A stretch of 22,302 nt of DNA from a virus. The stretch is from IMG/VR virus record IMGVR_UViG_3300043395_000772, positions 1 through 22,302 of that record. One strand, given 5' to 3'. The notes beneath the pieces are model-generated. The model did no database searches. It saw nothing but the letters and a program-made list of their open reading frames with translations, and had not been told where the DNA came from. Made by a program: the position numbers and the translations under genes. Shown one piece after another: positions 5,430 to 11,997 of the stretch; within the stretch, counting starts at the first letter, position 1; each line of letters opens with the position of its first letter.

Positions 5430-7920
5430 AGGCGGCTTCGAGGGGGATTTTGGTGGCTCGACTGTTACCGCCTGAACCTTTGAACCAAATAACGCCCACC
5501 TTCTCGGCACCAGGCAAACGCGCCAGCACGGTTGACCAGCAGTTGCTCCATGGCGTGTCCGAGAGGATGGCGGCAATGGCGTTGGCGGTGTTGGACACGC
5601 AAATAGCGCCCTGCTCAGCCTTGATGCCATTGCGTCCGAGGGTGGCCACTGCCAGCTCGGTTGTTACAACCATGTCATTGCCATGGTGCAACGCAAGATC
5701 TACAAGTTCGCCAATAGTTCGGGTGACTGTTTTATCACCTTCAACGCGGATTTGATGCTGCAGGATGCGCTGTAAACAGCGCTTTTCATCTGGTATCTCA
5801 ATCGACTGGGAGTAGGGTTCCCAGTTGTTCTGCTCAATCAATTGCCATGCCTGATCTCGGGTGACGACCTCGCTGGACTGCAAAGACCACGCGCCTGCTA
5901 ATAGCGTGCCGTATTGATCACCAAGCCGTTGGCTATCAAATGCCTCAGCGGCTGCACGAGTGAAAATGCGCACACTGGCGCGGATTACGGGTATCAACGC
6001 AATGGTCCGTGCCTGCAATCGCTGGCCAATCGCTTCAGATACATGCTTGTCAAGGTCGCGGTCCAAGGATTCCCAGTGCGCAATACGTTCAGCTTTTGGT
6101 AGCTCATTTGGATTGCGCAATGTGAGCTGAGCAAAGCGTGACTTATCAGCGCCTTGTTTAAGTGCCGTAGCAATCGACGACATCAGAAACATTGACCGGA
6201 TGGTATAACGCTGTGTGTCACCTTCAGGGCTGCCCTTAAGTGTATGCGCTTTGGACTCTGAGCTGGCAACCCGCGCCAGGCCGAGGATGGCCTGCATCCG
6301 CTGCTGATCCGTGCGTTCATTGGATTCGGCCTCGTCAAAGACCACCGGCAGGGCATCGGCTCGTAGGGCTTGCCGGATACCTGGTTCCGTGGTGTTGCCA
6401 GCCACGACCAAGCCCATGTCCCCTAGCAGCGGCGAGATGTAACGGTCAAGAATGGCGGACTTGCCGGAGCCGGCGCCTGCGGTAAGCCAAGCATGAGGAC
6501 GCCAGTCCAGCGCACCGCAGATCGGGGCGAGTGCTGCCCAGCCGGCCAGCAGCAGGCCAGATGCTGGGACCTCCCAATGGAAACGCTCGGCTAGCTCGGC
6601 CAGAACAAAGGCCTCATCATCGGCTAGCGGCTTGGCATCTGCTGGACCACGCAGACGTGCAAGGCGTTGATACAGGTAGGCGCTCCCAAGCACTCCAGCG
6701 CTGACATCACGCGAGTCGCCGTCAACGACCAGGCGATCACCAAGGTGCAGCACACTGACGCGCTTATCCCACCAAGCGCCACGGCCACGGATGCGGTCTG
6801 GACTGTAGACACCAACGGCGGCTTGGCGTTCAAACAAGCTGCTTGCTGCTGCTGTCCAGTTGACGCCAGTCTTGGATGGGTACAGGGTCTCCCAGTAACT
6901 AAGAGGCGCCAGTGATACCAGATTTGTCCCGGTGTGGCTGCTGCGTGACAAGCGGGTCACTTGACCAGTGCTGTGCGGCTGGTAGTAGAAGCTGTCATTG
7001 TCAAAGCCAAGGCAGGTGAAACAGCTATCAGCCTGCGGTATCGGATCGGGTTCCGGCAGCGGCTCGGCTAGTAAGGGCTCAGCCACAGGATCCGGCAGCT
7101 CAACGGGCGCTGAGCGGTTGGACATGAGATGCGCTGCAGCTTGAGCTGGCGACCAGTCCGCATCAGCCAGGTCCCATCCTTCAGGCGCACCTTCTGGCGG
7201 ATGGACAATGCGCACTTGTGCGGCACCAGCAGCAAGCAACCGTGGCGCTAGCTTTGCCATTGCCTCACGGCCTGGCATGTCCGCATCAGGCCATAACACG
7301 CAACGGCGACCAGTAACAGGAGACCAGTCGGCCTTGCCAATGGCTTGGCAACCTGACGCCCAGGTCAATACGGCATGGCCGGGAAACAATGCAGCGGCTG
7401 CATCGGCGGTCTTTTCGCCTTCGACGATCAGCAGTGGCAGGTTTGCATCACGACGCGCCCAGTAAAGGGGACGTGGTGACGGTGGTGCCTTGCGCCGCCA
7501 CGCCTCGCCGTCAAACCAAAGGGGGCGGATTTCTTTGCCGCCATCCGGCAAATTGCGGCGCAGTACATAAAAGGTGTCTGTGTACCGCCAGTGCGCATCC
7601 CAGCCCTTGAGAGGGGGTGCTGGTATTGGCTTGGCTAGGCCGAGATGCTGCTCAACCCGCTGCGCTGCTTCGGCAAAGCTTAAGCCCGTGCGACGCATCA
7701 GCATGTCCATGCCGCTGCCCGCTCCGCCGGTGCCGGCTTTGCCGCCGCACTTGTTGCAGAACCACGAGCCCGAGCCATCTTGGTCGTCAAAGCGGTAACG
7801 GTCCTTGCCACCACAAAGCGGGCACGGCTGGTGCTTGTCAGTGAGCTGCTCGGCGGTCAAGCCGCCAAGTTTCTGCAGCAGGTCTGGCCACCTGCCGCGT
7901 GCTGAGTCGAGGGTGCTCAT
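5428..7920 (-). CDS. Phage primase-helicase (zinc ribbon, TOPRIM and P-loop ATPase)
   Basis: 830 aa, three functional parts in order. (1) Zinc ribbon: CPLCGGKDRYRF with Cys33/Cys36 and WFCNKCGG with Cys55/Cys58, which reads template DNA in primases. (2) TOPRIM-like domain: LLIVEGEKTADAA (VEGEK 166-170) and LWPDADMPGREA (DAD 212-214), the metal site for primer synthesis. (3) C-terminal helicase/ATPase: Walker A TAGAGSGKS (482-488) and Walker B LPVVFDEAE (526-532), similar to the DUF927/superfamily 3-like ATPases of prophage primases. It initiates and unwinds DNA at the phage fork. The ATG overlaps the stop of the upstream RHH gene (ATGA). The stop lies at the edge of the repeat-rich region. 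Confidence 0.92.
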   Translation of the reverse strand: MSTLDSARGRWPDLLQKLGGLTAEQLTDKHQPCPLCGGKDRYRFDDQDGSGSWFCNKCGGKAGTGGAGSGMDMLMRRTGLSFAEAAQRVEQHLGLAKPIPAPPLKGWDAHWRYTDTFYVLRRNLPDGGKEIRPLWFDGEAWRRKAPPSPRPLYWARRDANLPLLIVEGEKTADAAAALFPGHAVLTWASGCQAIGKADWSPVTGRRCVLWPDADMPGREAMAKLAPRLLAAGAAQVRIVHPPEGAPEGWDLADADWSPAQAAAHLMSNRSAPVELPDPVAEPLLAEPLPEPDPIPQADSCFTCLGFDNDSFYYQPHSTGQVTRLSRSSHTGTNLVSLAPLSYWETLYPSKTGVNWTAAASSLFERQAAVGVYSPDRIRGRGAWWDKRVSVLHLGDRLVVDGDSRDVSAGVLGSAYLYQRLARLRGPADAKPLADDEAFVLAELAERFHWEVPASGLLLAGWAALAPICGALDWRPHAWLTAGAGSGKSAILDRYISPLLGDMGLVVAGNTTEPGIRQALRADALPVVFDEAESNERTDQQRMQAILGLARVASSESKAHTLKGSPEGDTQRYTIRSMFLMSSIATALKQGADKSRFAQLTLRNPNELPKAERIAHWESLDRDLDKHVSEAIGQRLQARTIALIPVIRASVRIFTRAAAEAFDSQRLGDQYGTLLAGAWSLQSSEVVTRDQAWQLIEQNNWEPYSQSIEIPDEKRCLQRILQHQIRVEGDKTVTRTIGELVDLALHHGNDMVVTTELAVATLGRNGIKAEQGAICVSNTANAIAAILSDTPWSNCWSTVLARLPGAEKVGVIWFKGSGGNSRATKIPLEAA

Positions 7921-8081
7921 GGTTCGCGGCGTCCGGTAGCGGGCAGTAGACCACGGCTGTGCAGCCTCATGGCCTCTTCGACAACAAGACGTATGACAGC
8001 GCTACGGGACAGGCCAGCGGTCCGACGGGAATCCAGCCACTTCACCTGCTCGGGCGTGAACAAAACCGAGATGGGATGCAC
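7917..8081 (-). CDS. Small ribbon-helix-helix protein upstream of the primase
   Basis: Too short for usual length cut-offs (54 aa from the GTG at 8081). The sequence HPISVLFTPEQVKWLDSRR then TAGLSRSAVIRLVVEEAMR is a textbook RHH pattern: a beta strand, helix, GLSRSAVIR turn, helix. These proteins bind DNA as dimers and commonly repress their own operon. The TGA overlaps the primase ATG (ATGA), so the two are co-translated. The frame stays open up to about 8145 but offers no ATG; GTG 8081 is the best codon, with CTG upstream as an outside possibility. It is a second RHH factor in the same operon as the one at 4910-5182; their sequences are only distantly alike. Confidence 0.75.
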   Translation of the reverse strand: MHPISVLFTPEQVKWLDSRRTAGLSRSAVIRLVVEEAMRLHSRGLLPATGRREP

Positions 8082-8146
8082 GTTTTCGGCGTGGGGCTTG
8101 CGCAGCTTAGCGACTTTGGCTAAGGTTGCAAGGCCGCCAGCGCGTC

Positions 8147-9502
8147 ATGAACCTCCGCCCTTACCAGCAGCAGCTCATCACTGACATCCGACTGCAATAC
8201 CAGCTAGGCAAGCGCACGGTGCTGGCAGTGCTGCCGACCGGCGGCGGCAAGACGGTGTGCTTCAGCTACATCGCCCAAGCCGCCGCCCGCAAAGGCAACC
8301 GCGTCTGCATCCTGGTGCATAGGGCTGAGCTGCTGGATCAGGCCAGCCGCAGCCTCACGGCTATGGGCGTCACCCATGGCCGCATTGCAGCAGGCCGCAG
8401 CATGGACCTGAGCCATGTGGTGCAGGTGGCCTCAGTCCAGACCCTTGCCCGCAGGCTGCACAAGCTGCCGGGCGAGTTCTTCCAGCTCCTGGTTGTGGAC
8501 GAAGCCCATCACACCAATGCCGGGCAGTGGTCAACGGTGCTGCAGCATTTCCACAAGGCGCATGTGTTGGGTGTGACGGCAACGCCATGCCGTGGCGACG
8601 GCCGTGGCCTTGGTGACCACTATGAGGTCATGGTGCAAGGACCCAGCGCCGCATGGCTGACCGATAACGGCTACCTCGCCAGTGCCCGCGTGCTGGCACC
8701 ACCGGGTTTTGACAGCACCGGGCTGCGTAAGCGCATGGGCGACTTTGACACCAAGGACGCCGAGCAGCGCGTCGGCACCATCATGGGCGACTGCGTAAGC
8801 CATTACCGCAAGCACCTAACAGGCCAGACGGCTATTGCGTTCTGCTGCTCAGTGACGCATGCCGAGGCAGTGGCGGCGCTGTTTGTGAGCCAGGGAATCC
8901 CAGCCGCCAGCATTGACGGCACCATGACCGCCGACCAGCGCAGGGACCTGCTGACGGCACTAGGAACAGGCCGCATCAAGGTGCTGACCAGTTGCAGCCT
9001 GATTGGTGAAGGCGTGGACGTGCCAAGCGTCGGCGGGTGCATCCTGCTGCGGCCAACGCAGTCCGTCAGCCTGCACCTGCAGATGATCGGTCGATGCCTA
9101 AGGCCAAGCCACGGCAAAACCGCCGTGGTGCTGGATCATGTGGGCAATACGCTGCGGCTAGGCCACCACCTTGAGGACCGCGACTGGACGCTAGACGGTG
9201 TGCGCAAACGCGACCGCGAGCAAGCACCTAGCGTCAAGGTATGCCCGGTGTGCTTCACCACCAGCATGAGCGCCACGCAGGTGTGCCCAGGCTGCGGGCA
9301 TGTGTTTGCACCGCAGGAGACCAGAGAGCTGAAGGTGGTTGAGGGTGAGCTGCAGGAGTTGACCACACGTGAGCGCAAACGCGAGCAGGGCAGTGCTCAG
9401 TCCCTCGATGACCTCCGCAAGCTGGCGCAGCAGCGCGGCTACAAACGCGGCTGGGCAGAGCGCGTCTACCAGGCTAGGTTGGCCAAGCGTTACGGATTGT
9501 GA
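8147..9502 (+). CDS. SF2 DEAD/DEAH-box helicase with C-terminal zinc finger
   Basis: 451 aa from the ATG at 8147 (MNLRPYQQQLITDIR). Motifs: Q-like RPYQ near the start, Walker A LPTGGGKTV (31-36), DEAH box VVDEAHH (118-121), motif III GVTATPCRGD (144-150), then the second RecA domain with GEGVDVPSVGGCILLRPTQS and IGRCLRPS (motifs V and VI). The end has four cysteines, VCPVC and VCPGCGHVF, a zinc ribbon as in RadD/UvrB-like phage helicases. It probably remodels branched DNA during replication or recombination. An in-frame TTG at 8126 could extend it, but the ATG gives the expected N-terminus. It is the first gene of the plus-strand block, divergent from the small RHH gene; no clear promoter was seen in the 65 bp between. 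Confidence 0.92.
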   Translation: MNLRPYQQQLITDIRLQYQLGKRTVLAVLPTGGGKTVCFSYIAQAAARKGNRVCILVHRAELLDQASRSLTAMGVTHGRIAAGRSMDLSHVVQVASVQTLARRLHKLPGEFFQLLVVDEAHHTNAGQWSTVLQHFHKAHVLGVTATPCRGDGRGLGDHYEVMVQGPSAAWLTDNGYLASARVLAPPGFDSTGLRKRMGDFDTKDAEQRVGTIMGDCVSHYRKHLTGQTAIAFCCSVTHAEAVAALFVSQGIPAASIDGTMTADQRRDLLTALGTGRIKVLTSCSLIGEGVDVPSVGGCILLRPTQSVSLHLQMIGRCLRPSHGKTAVVLDHVGNTLRLGHHLEDRDWTLDGVRKRDREQAPSVKVCPVCFTTSMSATQVCPGCGHVFAPQETRELKVVEGELQELTTRERKREQGSAQSLDDLRKLAQQRGYKRGWAERVYQARLAKRYGL

Positions 9503-9512
9503 CAGACCACGC

Positions 9513-9540
9513 TTGACCACGGCCAACCATGCTGTATGAT
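9513..9540 (+). promoter_or_regulatory. Sigma70-like promoter, cassette copy 2
   Basis: -35 TTGACC (9513-9518), 16-bp spacer, -10 TATGAT (9535-9540). The DNA is built from ten-base units, GACCACGCTT, GACCACGGCC and AACCATGCTG (9506-9535), so GACCA-type half sites recur once per helical turn across the -35 and spacer. It lies in the only gap between the helicase and the 60-aa gene, and probably drives the 60-aa protein, methyltransferase-like protein and VRR-NUC genes. Shares motif and leader with the copy at 10722. Confidence 0.65.
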
Positions 9541-9566
9541 TTGGGGGTCCCAAACGGATTCCACCC
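9540..9566 (+). promoter_or_regulatory. 5' leader hairpin and conserved pre-start motif
   Basis: TTTGGG (9540-9545) and CCCAAA (9549-9554) form a 6-bp stem with a 3-base loop at the expected transcript start, so it may be an operator or an mRNA 5' cap hairpin. ATTCCACCC (9558-9566) touches the GTG start; exactly the same nine bases precede the ATG at 10792. No purine-rich Shine-Dalgarno is present. Confidence 0.5.
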
Positions 9567-9749
9567 GTGACCCTTCAAACCGTGCTTCAACTCAAAGCCG
9601 CCGAAAAGACTGCTAAAGATGCCTTCTACGCCGCTGCTGGTGCCGCTGGCAGCAAGATGACAGCCAAGCAAGTCAAGCTGCAAGCTGCCATGATCGCCGC
9701 CACCAAAGCCCGCCAAGCTGCCATGACTGCCTACGCCGCCAGCCTTTGA
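9567..9749 (+). CDS. 60-aa Ala/Lys-rich helical protein
   Basis: Starts GTG at 9567, TGA at 9747-9749. Composition is extreme: about one third alanine with regularly spaced Lys (KAAEKTAKDAFYAAAGAAG, then KMTAKQVKLQAAMIAATKAR). It should form one or two long amphipathic helices, without a true membrane segment. No family recognised; the Lys/Ala pattern recalls short histone-like or coiled-coil proteins, but that is only a resemblance. It has its own promoter and shares its stop with the start of the next gene (TGATG). As the first gene after the promoter it is probably well expressed. Confidence 0.65.
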   Translation: MTLQTVLQLKAAEKTAKDAFYAAAGAAGSKMTAKQVKLQAAMIAATKARQAAMTAYAASL

Positions 9750-10342
9750 TGCGTGTCTTGGTTGCCTGTGAATACAGTGCCCGTGTCCGTGATGCCTTTC
9801 GGCGTCGCGGGCATTTTGCTTTTAGCTGCGATCTGCTGCCATGTGAAGGCGACGCGCAGTGGCACCTGCAGCAGCCGGTCGAGGAGGTGTTGGACGATGG
9901 CTGGGATCTGATGATCGCCCATCCGCCATGCACGCATCTGGCGGTATCCGGCAGCAGGCATTTCCACCGCAAACGGCGTGAGCAGGCAGAAGCGCTCGAC
10001 TTTGTGAGGCTGCTTATGGCCGCGCCGATCGACCGCTGGTGCATCGAGAATCCCGTCAGCATCATTAGCAGCGCTATCAGGCCGCCATCCCAGACGATCC
10101 AGCCATGGCAGTTCGGCCATGGCGAGACGAAGGCCACATGTCTGTGGCTTAAGAACTTGCCAAAACTCAAGCCAACCAAGATTGTTGATGGTCGTGAAGC
10201 TCGCGTGCATTTGATGCCACCTAGCCCAGATCGCTGGAAAGAGCGCAGCCGCACTTATCAAGGCATAGCGGACGCTATGGCGCAGCAGTGGGGGGCAGTT
10301 ACGCTGCCACCACCGATGCGGCAGTTATCCCTTGTCATCTGA
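9749..10342 (+). CDS. DNA cytosine methyltransferase-like protein
   Basis: 197 aa, starting at the ATG at 9749 (MRVLVACEYSARVRDAFRRR). The N-terminus is a SAM-binding Rossmann-like start (VLVACEYSARV, then FSCDLLP). LMIAHPPCTHLAVSG (HPPC at 58-61) and RWCIENPVS (ENP at 100-102) resemble motifs IV (PC) and VI (ENV) of C5-cytosine methyltransferases. Similar short phage proteins are usually annotated as DNA methyltransferase. It is much shorter than a full enzyme (about 300+ aa) and no separate target-recognition domain is visible, so activity is uncertain. It overlaps the 60-aa gene by one base and the VRR-NUC gene by 11 bases. Confidence 0.75.
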   Translation: MRVLVACEYSARVRDAFRRRGHFAFSCDLLPCEGDAQWHLQQPVEEVLDDGWDLMIAHPPCTHLAVSGSRHFHRKRREQAEALDFVRLLMAAPIDRWCIENPVSIISSAIRPPSQTIQPWQFGHGETKATCLWLKNLPKLKPTKIVDGREARVHLMPPSPDRWKERSRTYQGIADAMAQQWGAVTLPPPMRQLSLVI

Positions 10343-10700
10343 ACAACAGATCCAGCAACAGATCCGAATTGCCTGCGGTGCTGGTGACACCAGGCTGTTC
10401 CGCAACAACACCGGCACGCTCAAGGACCAGCATGGCCGCCCGGTGCAGTTTGGGTTGTGCAAAGGCAGCGCTGACCTGATCGGCTGGCGCACGGTCACCG
10501 TAACGCCTGAGATGGTCGGCAGTCAGATGGCTGTTTTCCTCAGCATTGAAGTCAAGACGCCCACCGGCAGGCTGCGGCCAGAGCAGCAGCAGTGGCTGGA
10601 TGCGGTGCAAGCTGCTGGCGGGATCGCTGGTGTAGCGCGGTCTGTGGACGATGCAAGGGCTCTGGTTTGCGACAAAACCGATACATCAGTGCGCAACTGA
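10332..10700 (+). CDS. VRR-NUC domain nuclease
   Basis: 122 aa from TTG at 10332. The N-terminus SEQQIQQQIRIACGAGDT then RLFRNNTGTLKDQHGRPVQF matches the start of small phage VRR-NUC proteins, which supports this unusual codon; no ATG is available. The catalytic PD-(D/E)XK core is CKGSADLIGW (Asp48) and FLSIEVKTPTGRLRPEQ (Glu73, Lys75), and the end AGGIAGVARSVDDARALV is also typical. Such proteins act as structure-specific endonucleases, possibly on Holliday junctions or replication forks, and are often encoded near a phage helicase, as here. It overlaps the end of the methyltransferase-like gene by 11 bases. Confidence 0.88.
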   Translation: MSSEQQIQQQIRIACGAGDTRLFRNNTGTLKDQHGRPVQFGLCKGSADLIGWRTVTVTPEMVGSQMAVFLSIEVKTPTGRLRPEQQQWLDAVQAAGGIAGVARSVDDARALVCDKTDTSVRN

Positions 10701-10721
10701 TCAGCGGTTGTTGCAACAGGG

Positions 10722-10750
10722 TTGACCAAGGCCGACCATGGTGGTATAGT
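10722..10750 (+). promoter_or_regulatory. Sigma70-like promoter, cassette copy 3
   Basis: -35 TTGACC (10722-10727), 17-bp spacer, -10 TATAGT (10745-10750). GACCA occurs at 10725, 10735 and 10753; the first two are exactly ten bases apart, as in copy 2. It lies in the 91-bp gap after the VRR-NUC gene and precedes the 59-aa membrane-HTH gene. Confidence 0.7.
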
Positions 10751-10758
10751 GTGACCAC

Positions 10759-10791
10759 GCAGGCAACCGGCCTGCACTGCAAATTCCACCC
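10759..10791 (+). promoter_or_regulatory. 5' leader hairpin and conserved pre-start motif
   Basis: GCAGGC (10759-10764) and GCCTGC (10770-10775) form a 6-bp stem with a 5-base loop that begins close to the expected transcript start. ATTCCACCC (10783-10791) is directly followed by the ATG, identical to the leader at 9558-9566. Confidence 0.5.
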
Positions 10792-10971
10792 ATGACAACC
10801 ACACTGACCCTGATCCTTGCCCTGTTGCTGTTGCCGTTGCTGGTGCTGCTATGGGCAACGGAGTCAACCGAGCAACGCGCCAAGCGGCTGCGTGGCTATG
10901 GCTGGTCGCAGCGCCGTATTGCGGAGCACATGCACATCAGCCGCTACCGCGTCCGCCTAGCGCTCGCATAG
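10792..10971 (+). CDS. 59-aa membrane-anchored putative HTH protein
   Basis: ATG at 10792, TAG at 10969-10971. Residues 4-22 are strongly hydrophobic (LTLILALLLLPLLVLLWA), one transmembrane helix or an uncleaved signal anchor. After a short acidic linker (TESTEQR), the C-terminal part is basic: RLRGYGWSQRRIAEHMHISR then YRVRLALA. The spacing (GWSQRRIAEHMHISRYRV) fits a helix-turn-helix with recognition helix HISRYRVRLAL, similar to HTH segments in Tn3-resolvase or sigma-like proteins. That would place a DNA-binding unit at the membrane. I know no described family with this layout. It has its own promoter, leader and downstream hairpin, so it may be a monocistronic gene. Confidence 0.6.
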   Translation: MTTTLTLILALLLLPLLVLLWATESTEQRAKRLRGYGWSQRRIAEHMHISRYRVRLALA

Positions 10972-10976
10972 AAAAC

Positions 10977-10999
10977 GACGGGGGCGCCACACCCCCGTC
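10977..10999 (+). terminator. Possible hairpin terminator
   Basis: GACGGGGG (10977-10984) and CCCCCGTC (10992-10999) form a perfect 8-bp GC-rich stem with a 7-base loop, directly after the stop of the 59-aa gene. There is no T-tract after it (ATCCCTACC), so termination may be partial, or the hairpin may stabilise RNA ends. Confidence 0.45.
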
Positions 11000-11023
11000 A
11001 TCCCTACCAAAGCCATCCTACCC

Positions 11024-11212
11024 ATGACTTCAGACGACTTCTGGACATTCCAGACCGCCAAGCAGCACGGCGGCGGGTTTATCTCACGCCTTGCTGATGC
11101 AGGGCTCGTTGCTGACCCCAGCAACCGTCAGGTCCTGCTGCAAGCATTCCCGCAACTGCTGCATTGCTTTGGACCGCAGACCCTGATCCACCGCCAACTG
11201 AGGCAGAAATGA
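11024..11212 (+). CDS. 62-aa small phage protein upstream of the exonuclease
   Basis: ATG at 11024 (MTSDDFWTFQTAKQHGGGF then ISRLADAGLVADPSNRQ). The pattern, with an aromatic N-terminus, ISRLADA-type helix and AFPQLL near the end, resembles short proteins I have seen in phage recombination clusters, but I cannot name a function. Its TGA overlaps the ATG of the exonuclease gene (ATGA). The bases before its start, CATCCTACCC, resemble the ATTCCACCC context of two other genes; there is no Shine-Dalgarno. Probably part of the recombination operon. Confidence 0.7.
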   Translation: MTSDDFWTFQTAKQHGGGFISRLADAGLVADPSNRQVLLQAFPQLLHCFGPQTLIHRQLRQK

Positions 11213-11997
11213 CGATCTCTAACGCTGACTACCACGCCGACCCAGCCGTCAGCGCCAGTCATCTGAAGGCGGTAATGCAATCGCCTTACCACTACTGGAG
11301 CCGGTACGTTGACCCCAACCGCAAGCCGGTTGAGCCGACCGCTGCGATGAAGCTGGGCAGCCTTGCCCACTGCGCCATCCTCGAACCAGAGGAGCTGCTG
11401 AACCGCTACGGCATCTGCGCACCGCGCAACACCAAGGCCGGTAAGGATCAAGCTGCGGCCATGGAGGCCGAGGGCATCGAGGTAGTCACAAGCAGCGACA
11501 TGGCACTGGCCATGGGCATGAGCGCTGCAGTCCAGGCGCACCCTGCAGCAGCGGCATTGCTGGCTGACGGCAAGGCCGAGCAGTCCTTCTGGTGGACCGA
11601 CCCTGCTACAGGACTGCGCTGCAAGTGCCGCCCGGACTGGTACCAAGGCAGCACCATCGTGGACATCAAGACCACCACCGATGCCAGCCCGCAGGCATTC
11701 GCCCGTAGTGTGGCCACCTTCGGCTACCACATCCAAGCGGCGCATTACCTCGCTGGCCTGCACGGCGCTGAGCGGTTTGTGTTCGTGGCGGTCGAGAAGA
11801 CATACCCGCATGGGGTCGGGGTTTATGAACTTGATACCGAAGCCCTTGCATTAGGGCGGACCATGCGGGACAATGGCATGGACGTGATCGCTGCCTGCCA
11901 TGCGGTTGACGTATGGCCGGGTTATGGCGACACGATCATTCAGACCATCAGCCTGCCTAAGTGGGCGACAAATCCCATCGAAACTGAAACCTTCTAA
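11209..11997 (+). CDS. RecE-like PD-(D/E)XK exonuclease (DUF3799 type)
   Basis: 262 aa from ATG at 11209; a longer reading from an upstream TTG/ATG would overlap the previous gene. The N-terminus [20 protein letters not shown] then [10 protein letters not shown] is typical of exonuclease VIII/DUF3799-like phage nucleases. Catalytic core: [10 protein letters not shown] (Asp143), IVDIKTT (Asp152, Lys154) and a following QAAHYLAG helix. It degrades a 5' strand at duplex ends, giving the ssDNA for the annealase encoded next; the two genes overlap as TAATG. This nuclease-annealase pair is the phage recombination engine. Confidence 0.88.
   Translation: MTISNADYHADPAVSASHLKAVMQSPYHYWSRYVDPNRKPVEPTAAMKLGSLAHCAILEPEELLNRYGICAPRNTKAGKDQAAAMEAEGIEVVTSSDMALAMGMSAAVQAHPAAAALLADGKAEQSFWWTDPATGLRCKCRPDWYQGSTIVDIKTTTDASPQAFARSVATFGYHIQAAHYLAGLHGAERFVFVAVEKTYPHGVGVYELDTEALALGRTMRDNGMDVIAACHAVDVWPGYGDTIIQTISLPKWATNPIETETF

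Noticed and set aside
8082-8146. Divergent promoter pair
   Set aside because: Expected from gene orientation, but no convincing -35/-10 pair can be read on either strand.
11164-11997. 277-aa start for the exonuclease
   Set aside because: The additional 15 residues overlap the 62-aa gene, while the ATG at 11209 makes the usual ATGA overlap and gives the expected N-terminus.
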